Of a DNA stretch of 64,000 nt, positions 28,401 through 38,760 are shown in pieces. The notes under the pieces were generated by a model. The model was not told the origin of the DNA. It made no database searches and was given only the letters and a program-made list of their open reading frames with translations. A program made the translations under genes and the position numbers. Numbering within the stretch: the stretch's first letter is position 1; each line of letters starts with the position of its first letter. Source of the DNA: Sabethes cyaneus (taxonomy: Eukaryota; Arthropoda; Insecta; Diptera; Culicidae); NCBI RefSeq assembly GCF_943734655.1, contig NC_071353.1:144256043-144320042 (forward strand). The letters are read 5' to 3'.

Positions 28401-29800
28401 ATATCAGTTACTTCGGCGGTTTTTCCAAGTTTTGGAACAAATTTTAGGTCACTTGTGAACAAATTGCTTGTAAAAATATTTTGTTATGTACATTCAAGTG
28501 ATTTTATGATGATTTGAACGATTTGTTTCCAAAATCGATTCAATATTAAAGAAAAATTGTCGTGGCTTCAACAGCGTTTTTCGTAGTTGCACGTTTTTGC
28601 ATTTGTGACTGTCTTCCATCTATGGGCAGTTCAGGTTCATTGAAAACTTTTGGACGTCCCTCCCCATTTGTCAGCTTCCCCCTTTTTGTCGACCCGGCCA
28701 CTTGCACATCTGTTTTCTTTACGGAAATCGCTATAAAACCCTATAAAGAAAGAGAAACAAAGACATTTACCCTATTTGCACCTTCTGCTTTTAACAATGG
28801 CTACCCCACCCACAGGAAATGAATAGTTTTGTTATTGTACTTTTCTGAACACAGCTTGTTATTTATTTATTTATTAGTTTAGTACTGCATCCTATCCTGA
28901 AATCTGAAACATGTCATATAAAGCTGACCATGAGAAATCATGGTGTTCTCAGATCAACTCCACGCTGTTTGAATGATTGCCCCTGTAACTCAAATAGAGT
29001 TGGCCAACAATATTTTACACTAATAACACAGGTCAGCAAAAATAAAAATTTTTTCAGATGCATGAGATGTTTTAGGTGAATCATATGTTTTTTGGAGTGC
29101 TGAATTTAAAATTGATTTCTGTTTTTCTCCATCACGTACAGATTTTTTATTATGCAAATTATGCTTCTTATATGGAAAAGTCACAAATTAGATGGAAAAA
29201 TTATTATCACAGATTCGTATTAAAAAATCTAATTAAGATCTTTTTCTGTTATTTCAGTAAATTTGTACTTAAAGGAAAAAGACTTCTGGACTGAAATTTT
29301 TATCTTTACTCTTTTTTTGCTTTTCAACACTGGGTTAATGTCCTCAGATACCCTCACTTACGCAAATTCAACTGCTGTGCCTCACAGAAGCAAAATCTGT
29401 AAAAGATATGTAAGAAGCATTTGTAGAGCTGAATAAAATCTACAATTTTGTTGAATAGAGTAGTGCATTATTTTTTCCATTTATAATAAAGACGGCCTTT
29501 AAGCCTTGTTATATAAATAGAACGTTTGTTTGAGCTAAGGATAAAGTTGCAATACTATTACCACGTAAATACAAAAATAATGGAGTACTCAATTCAGAAA
29601 GATTGTAGATTGCATTCAGTTCTACAAATGTTTCATACATGACTTTTATCAAATTTGCTTCTATAAGGCAGTACAGTCGACTGAGCGCAAGTGGGTGTAT
29701 TTGAACGCACCAAATTTGCTTTAAAATAATATTCTCCATAGTTTCTGGTAACCATCGTATATGGTTTTCTTCCAAAACATTGAGGGGTTTACATTAATAA
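28401..29800. other. Unrecognised AT-rich DNA
   Basis: Includes a small TTTA run near 28862. No coding or mobile-element signature was identified. Confidence 0.45.
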
Positions 29801-29828
29801 ATACAATCTATACCTATAAAGAAGGATT

Positions 29829-30120
<292 letters not shown>

Positions 30121-30198
30121 AACTCGGTCTTGGGCCACTCGTCGCCAATTTCCTAGTCGTCTCAGAAGTCGCAAATCGCTTTCGACCTGGTCGAGCCA

Positions 30199-31711
30199 TC
30201 ATGCACGTTGGGCCCCCCTGTTCCTGGTGCCGGTGGGGTTGTTGAAGAGGACTTTTTTCGTCGCACTGTCGTCCGGCATCCTTACGACGTGTCCGGCCCA
30301 CCGTAGCCTGCGAACTCTCGCTAGATGTACGATGGGAGTCTCCCCAAGCAGTGCCTGTAGTTCGTGATTCATACGCCTCCGCCACTCTCCGCGTTCAGTT
30401 TGTACCCCGCCAAATATCGTCCGCAGCACTTTCCGCTCGAACACGGCAAGGGCGCGTATGTCCTCCGTGAGCAGCGTCACGGCTTCAAGTCCATAAAGAA
30501 CTACCGGTCTACTAAGGGTTTTGTATAAGGGTGTTCCTGATCGTAGCGTTTTACGAAGGGCAAAGTAGGCCCGATTTCCCGCTTGAATGCGCCGCTGGAT
30601 CTCCTTACTAGTGTTGTTGTCCGCGGTCACCAGCGGTCCCAAATACACGAACTCCTCTACCACTTCTAGTTCGTCGCCGTCAACGGTTACCGTCCGTGGG
30701 AGACGCGCATTTGTTTCCTTTGAACCTCTTCCTTTCATGTATTTGGTCTTCGACGCATTTATTTTTAGCCCAATTCTCCTAGACACCGCTTTCAGGCTGG
30801 CGTAGATTGCCTCCGGCGTCGCAAAGTTCCTGGCTATGATATCGAAGTCAAAGCCTGCAAAGCCTAGAAGTTGGCTACCCTTGGTAAAAATCGTGCCTCT
30901 CGTTTCGATGCACGCTCGTCGGATCACCCCCTCAAAAGCGATGTTGAACAGCATGCAGCATAGACCGTCACCTTGTCTCAACCCTCGTCGCGTCTCGAAG
31001 GGACTCGAGAGTGTCCCAGAGATGCGTACGAAACACATCACTCGATCCAATGTAGCTCTGATCAGTCGCGTCAGTTTGTCCGGAAAACCATGTTCGTGCA
31101 TTATCTGCCATAGCTTGTCTCGATCGACTGTATCGTATGCTGCTTTGAAATCAATAAAGATGTGAAGCGTGGGCACATTGTACTCCCGACATTTCTGCAG
31201 GATCTGTCGGATAGTAAAAATTTGGTCCGTAGTTGCGCAAGCCCCCATGAAACCCGCCTGATAGTTCCCAACGAAATCTTGTGCTATCGGTGACAACCGG
31301 CGTAACAGAATCTGGGAGAGTACCTTGTAGGCGGCGTTCACCAGCGTAATACCACGATAGTGGCAGCAGTCTAGCCGATCACCCTTTTTGTAGATGCTCG
31401 AAATAACCCAGTGTAGAGCCTTTGCTAGCGTTTCTCCGCCATGTTCATAAAGCTCTGCCGGTAGGCGGTCCTTCCAGTCCTTCCATTTCTCGTTTGACTT
31501 CTTGGAGATCAGGTGCTAGGACATCACTATCTTCCATGGGCGCTCCTAAGTTAATTTCCGTTCCGCCTCCTTCTGCGACTTCGCCATTGAGGTGTTCATC
31601 GAAGAACTGCTTCCACCTGTCGACCACCTCGCGCTCGTTTGTGATTAGATTTCCTCCCTCGGCCCTATACATGTCAGGTTTCGGTGGGTAGCCCTTCCGA
31701 GATTGGTTCAC
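30199..31711 (-). pseudogene. RTE-like reverse transcriptase with broken catalytic box
   Basis: The longest frame (31341-30199, 380 codons) has the first catalytic Asp in IDFKAAYD (residues 63-70) and GLRQGDGL (120-127). At the position of the expected FADD box it reads FAGFDFD (161-167). This is one codon longer than expected and looks like a small duplication of GGCTTTG. Downstream it carries VYLGPLVTADNNTSKEIQRR, then WAGHVVRMPDDSATKKV and NPTGTRNRGAQRA, the thumb/tail typical of these elements. An upstream frame (31711-31445) encodes the linker with DRWKQFFDEHLNGE. A frameshift separates the two. The protein would lack both active-site aspartates and cannot polymerise. Confidence 0.85.
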
Positions 31712-31836
31712 CTTCTCATAAAACAGCGCACGTCATTAGCTCGGAATAGTTGTTCTAATTCTTCACGATCTCTGTCCTCCTTTTGGCGCTTTTTCCTACT
31801 CAGGATCGTAGTCAATCATTTTGTGTACTCCGAGGC

Positions 31837-32880
31837 TCAATACCTAGTGCCGATGGCCAAGCATATTCTGCCACAACCGTCTTCGAGGTTTGAAGCCCCT
31901 AACTCCTCGGAAGAAGGCAGTGCCTCATTCAGTACTCGCGCGTAGTTCTCGGCAGCTTGTGGGTTATCTAGCTGCCTGATGTTCAGCCGAGGAGGGCGGC
32001 TTTGACGTGTCCGGCATACGTTGGATAGCTTTGAGCGCACATGTACTGCTACTAGGTAATGGTCAGAATCAATATCCGCACCCCGACGGGAGCGTACGTT
32101 CGTGATGTTAGAGAAAAACCGGCCCTCTATGAGAGCGTGGTCAATTTGATTCATTGTACGTTGGTCAGGTAATCTCCAGGTGGCTTTGAGGATATCCTTG
32201 CGCTGGAAAAGGTGCTTCAGATCACCAAGCCTTGGGAAGCTGCGAAGTTTATACATCGTTGGCCTACCACTGGTCTATAGATCTCTTCCCTTCCGACCTG
32301 GGCGTTCATATCACCGATGACGATCTTGATGTCCCGTGACGAGCAGCTGTCGTACGTTGACTCCAGCCTCGCGTAAAACGCTTCTTTCTTATCGTCGGGT
32401 CTACCTTCGTGCGGGCAGTGCACGTTAATGATGCTATAATTGAAGAAACGGCCTTTTATCCTTAATACACACATTCTCTCGTTGATCGTCTTCCAATCTA
32501 TCCCACGATCCTGCATTCCGCCCAGCACTACAAAGCCCGTTCCCAGTTCGTTGGTAGCGCCACCGCTCTGGTAAAACTGGGCCTTTCCGCCACGGATCTG
32601 CCATACCTTCTCTCCTTTGTGACAGATTTCCTGCAGAGCTACGATGCCGAGTTTGCGGGGTTCAAGCTGTTCAATCAGCACCCGCTCGCAACCTGCGAAA
32701 TTTAGCGATCTGCAGTTCCAAGTCCCGAGTCTCCATTCGTCGTCCTTGTCGTGTGCCGTCGCCTAGGTCGATGCCGAATATTCCGCTCCGAATTTGCTTG
32801 AATTTTGTAAGTTTTTTTTTTAATTTAGGTGTGTAGCCGTACTGGGGCAACACTACCGAGTCTCGCGATGGGGCTGCCAT
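31837..32880 (-). pseudogene. RTE-like AP endonuclease domain, frameshifted
   Basis: Three overlapping frames encode an exonuclease-endonuclease-phosphatase fold in order: GIVALQEICHKGEKVWQIRG (catalytic Glu in LQE), INVHCPHEGRPDDKKEAF, IVIGDMNAQVGREE (catalytic Asp/Asn), QIDHALIEGRFFSNI and DSDHYLVAV (catalytic Asp-His). Active-site residues are therefore still present, but at least two frameshifts split them, and a short stretch before INFAAS appears deleted. In the living element this domain nicks the target DNA to prime reverse transcription. Confidence 0.85.
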
Positions 32881-33263
32881 CTTATGGTACCGAGACTCAC
32901 TATACCTCCTTTCCGGTTAGTATACGACCTAGGTTTCCACCGGGGTTGGTTATCCGATCTCCGCTAAGGTTGCTCGTATTCCGGCTGGTACCACGAGGAG
33001 GTCGGGATCGGAGTTGCTGGATAAGAGGCTAACGACCACTATGGGGTCTGCATTCCGCATTATCCAGCCGTTTACCAACCAGGATATATCCAGGAATATG
33101 TGTACCAAATTTGGTGGAGATCGGTCAAGGCGTTCTGGAGTTATGGTGGAACATACAAACTCATGCTCAGCAGTTTACAAAAACTGAATAGGGTCGGAAA
33201 TTGATAACCGTTACATATAAAATAACATAAAATTCGTTACATATAAGGCGTATAAAAAAATAT

Positions 33264-33360
33264 AAAATACAAAATACAAAATACAAAATACAAAATACAA
33301 AATACAAAATACAAAATACAAAATACAAAATACAAAATACAAAATACTAAATACAAAATA
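33264..33360 (+). repeat. (AAAATAC)n heptanucleotide array, about 14 copies
   Basis: 97 bp, ending exactly at the inverted repeat of the Tc1-like element. One unit near the right end reads ACTAAAT. It could be the target into which the transposon inserted. Confidence 0.95.
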
Positions 33361-33491
33361 AAGCTTGTTCGCAACAAAATCTGGACACCTCAATTTTGCA
33401 ATAAAACAAATTTGCTAGAAGATTAATCCATGAAACAATTTTATATCATTTATGTGTGTATCGTTAATAATTATCAAACAAATTAACATTA

Positions 33492-34478
33492 CTTATTTGG
33501 TTTGCATGAAAAATTGGCGAACTTTGGAGTTTACCCTTGCCATAAGGGTCAGTGCAGACTTGTTGGCAACCAATTCAGTTGCGATGTCCAAGTATTTCGA
33601 AATTTATCTGCAGTTGTTGCTTGTTGTTTGTGCTGGGACAGCTCTCTCTCTTCACCAAAGCCCAATACCGCTCGATGGGGCGTAACGCTGGACAGTTAGG
33701 TGGATTCGCCTCCTTCGGTACAATGTGGACTCCATTAGGATGCCAAATTAGGCCAAAACAGCGAGGGTACATCATGACTGTGTAGGAACGGAACGGTAAC
33801 AATCGTTTCTGCAGGCATTCTTCACGGTATATTTCCTTGTTAACCGTTCCCGTAGTGATGTAACTTTTGCTTGCTCGACCACAGCTGCATATGGCCTGCC
33901 ATACTAGATATTTTTTGGGGAACTGGGCTTTTTTCTTTGTCCTAAAATGCTCTACAAAGCCATTTCGTTTCATGGCTGTGTAAAAAGACATACCAGGAAG
34001 CTGTTTAAAGTCTTCCAGGACATACGTTTCATTGTCCATTATAACGCATGGAAACTTCGTTAAATATTCGCGATAAAGCTTACGAGCGCGTGTTTCGGCC
34101 GTCGTATTTTGCTTATCATTACGGTTTGGCACAGTCCTCACATTGAAAGACTTCATGCCTTGTCGTTGCTTAGAAGTGTGCACGAATGTTGGCGACATTT
34201 TTATTTTACGAGCAATGGTACGTACAGAAAGATCTGGTCTCCTCCGTAATATTTGTTTTACCTTCGCGTCCGTCCTTGTGGTGGTTCCTCAGATCCGTTT
34301 TTGTTCCACTTCCCTTCTTCCTAGCTGTTGTCAAGCAAGTATCGAACGATTTTAAAACACTGTGAACAGTGCTTGGAGGAAATCCAAGCTTTTTGGTAAA
34401 TTCTCTGAACGAGAGATCCGGATTTTCATTGCGACTACTCAAACTAGCTTTTCGCACCTGCTCTTCTTTCGACGCCAT
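33492..34478 (-). pseudogene. Tc1-like DDE transposase pseudogene
   Basis: Start chosen at the Met of MASKEEQVRKA (34478-34476), followed by a helix-turn-helix-like region (NPDLSFREFTKKLGFPPSTV). A frameshift near 34265 leads into the next frame with MSPTFVHTSKQRQGMKSFNV, then the first catalytic Asp in VIMDNETYV. Near 33735-33765 the second box survives in another frame as SLFWPNLAS, so the catalytic Asp appears changed to Asn, and about a dozen codons after it are missing. The third box reads NPPNCPALRPIERYWALVKR with the Glu present. The C-terminus (KVRQFFMQTK then stop at 33492) lies in yet another frame. About 329 codons overall, close to family size. Confidence 0.85.
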
Positions 34479-34585
34479 TTTACGGTGAGCGCTTGTAATA
34501 TAAACAAGTGTTATATATTCAGAAAGAACAGACATACGTCTACCACTCTGCAAAATATTTCACTCATTGTTGATGTATTTCCGAA

Positions 34586-35168
34586 AAGGATCATCGACCA
34601 GAACCATTTTGTGGAGTCTCGTCAAGTGCTATAAAAACGGAACTTGACGAGTGGGTAAGAACGACCATTAAAGTAAACTGGAATGGCATAAACGGACTAC
34701 GACAATCAAAAAGATTTATAGATCCTAATATCAGGAAAAGCCAAACATTGCTTAGGCTCAACCAAAAAGACCTAAGTACAATGACAGGACTAATCAGCGG
34801 TCACTGCCCGAGCAAACATCATCTCATGAGGATAGGCAAGCTTAATGAGGAGACTTGCCGCTTCTGCAATCTTAAGAGTGAGACCTCGAAACACCTACTC
34901 TGCGAATGCCAAGTATTGATACAACGCAGACTGCATATCCTCGGGAAGGGAATCCTAGATCCTTCCGATATCTGGAATGAAAATCCCATTGAAGTACTTA
35001 ACTTCTTACGAAGTGCAGTACCGAACTGGGATACATGTGCAATCTGACACGGCCGTCAACTCGCCAATAGTGATGGGCCAAGAGTACGCACTTAGATTAA
35101 GGTGGAGTATACCACAATAGATCTCTATTATTGGTCGCAGTGGTTCATTTTCCTACAAATAAAAAAAA
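34586..35168 (+). mobile_element. 5'-truncated non-LTR retroposon (RNase H-type tail) with 13-bp target duplication
   Basis: ATGTATTTCCGAA occurs at 34573-34585 and again at 35169-35181, directly after an A-rich tail (35157-35168). This is a textbook target-primed insertion. The body encodes in one frame (34637-35046) ELDEWVRTTIKVNWNGI, RKSQTLLRLNQKDLSTMTGL, ISGHCPSKHHLMRIG, then a Cys-His knuckle ETCRFCNL with KHLLCECQ, typical of the region after the RNase H domain in I/LOA/R1-like elements. The catalytic RNase H core is not included. Confidence 0.88.
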
Positions 35169-35329
35169 ATGTATTTCCGAAGCTGTGTGTGCTTTTTGTC
35201 CAATTTTTGTCGCGAACAAGCCTTAAAATATATTTTGTTGTTGTCCTTCTTTATATCTCACGAAAATTGATGACAACTTCAAACATCGCACTTATGCCCC
35301 GCCCCACTCTATATGTGCGTGTTCGCCGG

Positions 35330-35700
35330 TCCGGCAGAACAAATTGATGAAATTAGAGATCTCCACTGTTGAAGGTTACCCACCATAGCTTTTACCTGTC
35401 GTCTACAGCCTGGATGTCGTTTGCTAAGCTACGTCGCCATGGACCTCTGGGTCTATCTCTTCTACGCTGTCCTTGTGCATTCCAGTCGAGTGCTTCTCTC
35501 CAGACCTCGTTCGCTGCTTTCCTCAAGGTATGACCGATCCACTTCCATCTACGTTCACGAATTTCTGTTGCTATCGGCCGTTAATGACATCGACGGTGGA
35601 GTTCCTCATTGGATATCCAGTTGTCAGACCACCAGGCACGAATGATATATCGCAGGCACCGGTTAATAAATACCTGCAGTTTTTGCGCTGTCTCGTTGTC
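35330..35700 (-). pseudogene. Non-LTR retrotransposon C-terminal tail (second RTE/CR1-like family)
   Basis: The minus strand reads KLQVFINRCLRYIIRAWWSD, NWISNEELHRRC, RRWKWIGHTLRKAANEV and WREALDWNAQGQRRRDRPRG, then WRRSLANDIQAVDD, with one stop in the first part. This is the well-known tail of endonuclease-plus-RT non-LTR elements, and a different family from the 30-33 kb copy (which has WAGHVVRMPDD). Only the 3' end is present. Confidence 0.8.
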
Positions 35701-38445
35701 TTGAAACTTGCGAATCAAAAATTGGATCGATTAAAAGAAAAGTTAACGTACATTTTCATAATAAAATACTTAGCTATTTAGACGAACGTTTTGTATTTCA
35801 AGACGGGGCCGTGCAATGAAATTTTCTGGTACTAGTGGCATCCGTATTTTCTAGACTTTGTTTGCCTGGCCGTGCCAGGCCGTAATGTATAAAATGTTGT
35901 GTGTGGGATGGCTGTGAAATGCAACATGTTGCAACCACGACTGGTTATGCTTCAGTACCAGGTTGCATCCATAAATTTAGTAATTTAGTCATTTGCGGAA
36001 AAGACGTTATTTGATGATATAACTTGAACATCACGCATAACATATATTTATTTGTTTTCCGCTAAACAAATCCTTCAGCAGATAGTTTTGCAAACACGAC
36101 ACGCATATACACTTGTTATTTTCTTTAAAACTAAATAAAAATAAAACAAGTTTATGCGTGTGTTATATTAGCAAAGCAGTTTTTCTGCCAACTTGTAGGT
36201 CGACTGCCAGAAAGGAAACAGAGATTTCCATGAAGCCAAAAGCACTGGCAAACCAAACCAACCTGTCAACGAACGGAATCAACCCATCTAGTGTCTATTT
36301 AGCTCTGGATTGGCCAAGCCGCGGACTGACGAACGTTCGTAACGCGGTGGTGGCTCTGGGCGATCAATTAAGTTTTCGCCAACTCAATTAGCCTACCCCG
36401 TGTTGCTTGCAATGCATTTTCTAGATCGCCTCCTCCTCACAGTCCTCGCCTTTGGAGGAGGTTTGACCAGTTAATGCCAGCAGGCGATCCGACAGCTTGA
36501 GTGCTGGCAAATTCTTGAGTTGATGGCTGCCCGCGCTGTCTGCGAGGCAATGTTTATTCAGACTAATAAATCAATCGGAACCGCCGATGAAGGAGTGCAT
36601 GAAAAGTGGCGAAAAATTACAACAAATGGGTAACCTTCTTTTTTTGGGCAAGGTTGAAATAGCAAGCAAAACCTCGCTTTGCAAAAACTAACGATAACAA
36701 ATGGATACAACCGCACCGGCAGGCATGGATATAATAACATCAGCAGCAACGTTGGTAGAATCAACAGCCCGGTTAGACGTGTGTGGCCATAGCCCACATG
36801 TAAGTCGATAGAATAACAGAAATCCGACAAAACTTTTACTTTCTGTTACACCTCTAAATCGAACCGATCGATGGTCATGGTTGAGCAGGCAGACAGCACA
36901 ACAGACAGTCGGACAGACAGAGTGCAGTCAGACAGTTTCCATGCTGCGCCAACGGCTATGAGTATCTGTATCGATTAATTGGAACAGGTGGACTGGTCAA
37001 TATGTTCATTATCGCATGCCGCAAAAAAAAAAACACAAAAAAATCCGTTCTAGTCAGCAATTAATTGCATTTCCAGCATAACTAATTGAATTTTTAAATC
37101 AACTGTCTGAGTCGGTTTTATTTATGATTTGCTGCTTCCAAGTTGAAAGCTTCAATTTGCATCGAACCATGTTTTTGATCAATTATCATGTATTTAAAGT
37201 TACAAGATTGCTAGAAACTTTAGCTATCATGTTCTGTAAGAAATTATTTAAAAGTTTTATAAATTTCAATGAACAATTTTTATGCTGTTATTCAATTATT
37301 TTTTATGTTTCACTCAATTCTTATGTTTTACTTAATTCCAAGACGCCAAACTTATTTTAAATGTTTTAAAATATAGTTTCAATTCATAATACAAAAGTGT
37401 CTATTTTAGCTTTAGAATCATACTTTGAATCATACTTAGAATCATACTTACTTACTTTGAATTCATAACAATCTATTACTGCCTGTCTGTAGCATCATTT
37501 TGGAAGAAAATCCAAAATTATGATTACTCTGTACCACACCACGTGTTTCCATCGTTGAGCTTTGCTCCGAGTTGAACCGCGTTTCACTTTTATCCGCCAC
37601 AGAATTGCTCGAATCGTAAGTCGACTTCGACTTTCGAGCGCGGTTCGTGTATTAGCTAACTAGCTGCTTGAATCTTTCCACACCTGGCGGCAGCTAGTGG
37701 AAGTAACGTCATAGAGTTCGATGATGCTTTGAATGTTCACCGGCGGCGCTGGCGCTGCATGCACGTCTATCGGGTAAAGCACCGTGTGTAGCAGGATTTG
37801 GTTTATGATTTGGTCGATTTTCGTTAATGTGAAATCATTAAAAACAAAAGTTTTCGGTTTTGTCCATCGTGCGATTTCCTTAAGGAGACATAAACGACTA
37901 AAATTTTTGAAAAATTCATTATTTTTTTATTTCAGATTTTGATTCTGCAGTCTATTCCACTTATTTTGATACTAATTTTGTAATGATCCGACCACGGAAA
38001 GTGGCCGAAAAACGATCATACACTTAAGCGTTCCAGTGCGGCGTGGAACAACCTCGACGGAATAAAACGCCGCTCCTGAAAAATTTTCTAATTTTATATA
38101 CCTTTTTCTCAGAAACTAAACAACGTATTGGAGCAAACTTTTTTTTTGTTTTATCGATAGGAGCTTGGCAAAGACTTTTATAACTTTTGAGCATTGTAAA
38201 CGAAACATGACATGGTATCCGTAGCATAGGTAGTGAATGAAAGTAGATTTGTCGAAGTTGGTCTACGTGGCATAAACCCACGTTGAGAATTGTTTTCAAT
38301 GTTGGAAAAATAGTCCCAAGACTATTTCTTATGTACTTATGTACCCTTTCTTATGTACTAGAAACTTAAACGGCTTCTTCCATAAAACCAGGAAAATTCC
38401 GGTAGACAAGGATAAATTGAAGAGATGTCGAAGAGATGCAAGCAA
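35701..38445. other. Unrecognised DNA
   Basis: 36100-37000 and 37540-37850 look single-copy with moderate CG content; the rest is AT-rich. A perfect short hairpin GCCTGGC-CGT-GCCAGGC lies near 35870. Open frames of 60-92 codons have no recognisable domain. No gene is called. Confidence 0.4.
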
Positions 38446-38459
38446 TCATGCAGTACATT

Positions 38460-38655
38460 TCTTGAGAAGATGAGCAGATATTCGATCCTGTTCAATCGAG
38501 CCAGAGGGCTTCATTTCAGAGATATTTAACCGAGTTCCGAATATTTCGTAACACAAAGTACGCTCATATAGCCAAGTCTCAATAAACACGATAGCATCAA
38601 ACGATTCGTCTAGAGAGTACTCGACAACTTCTCGCCTTCTCAACTTCATCTTGAA
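38460..38655 (-). pseudogene. Jockey-type endonuclease fragment
   Basis: Reads KLRRREVVEYSLDESFDAIV then FIETWLYERTLCYEIFGTRL. The ETW box and the DAIVF lead-in match the N-terminal part of jockey-type AP endonucleases (compare FDVIILTATGHND at 59.7 kb). About 60 codons, open, then cut off. Confidence 0.7.
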
Positions 38656-38760
38656 TTGGTCCATTATTTAGCGTGCTGTACGGTATGTAGCGCCGTCTTT
38701 ATGAAACCAAACATAACCAATATCCAATGCTTACATTGCACAGTGGTCCAAAAGGGAGAA
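38656..38760 (-). pseudogene. Mariner-type transposase fragment
   Basis: Minus strand reads ALDIGYVWFHKDGATYRTAR, then a stop. This is the second catalytic Asp box of a mariner-like transposase (canonical WFQQDGATCHTAR; here Cys-His has become Tyr-Arg). Only about 30 codons remain. It is joined almost directly to the jockey endonuclease fragment. Confidence 0.75.

Larger units (their letters stand above)
30121..33180 (-). mobile_element. RTE-like non-LTR retrotransposon, nearly full length, inactive
   Basis: Read on the minus strand the order is a GC-rich 5' leader (about 33060-32880), an AP-type endonuclease (32880-31837), a linker and reverse transcriptase (31711-30199) and a short C-terminal tail running into a GACA tail. 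The order and wording fit the compact endonuclease-plus-RT proteins of the RTE clade known from mosquitoes (JAM1-type); the clade call is from memory. Several frameshifts break it. Related partial copies lie at 7692-8415, 17305-17570 and 55540-59520. Confidence 0.85.
33361..35223 (-). mobile_element. Tc1/mariner-superfamily transposon with terminal inverted repeats and a nested insertion
   Basis: Left end AAGCTTGTTCGCAACAAAAT and right end, reverse-complemented, AAGGCTTGTTCGCGACAAAA agree over about 27 bp with small differences. TA dinucleotides flank both ends (33359-33360 and 35224-35225), the expected target for this superfamily. Total length is 1,863 bp. Removing the nested retroposon (34586-35168) and one copy of its 13-bp duplication leaves about 1,267 bp, a normal size for Tc1/mariner. 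The internal transposase is dead. Confidence 0.85.
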
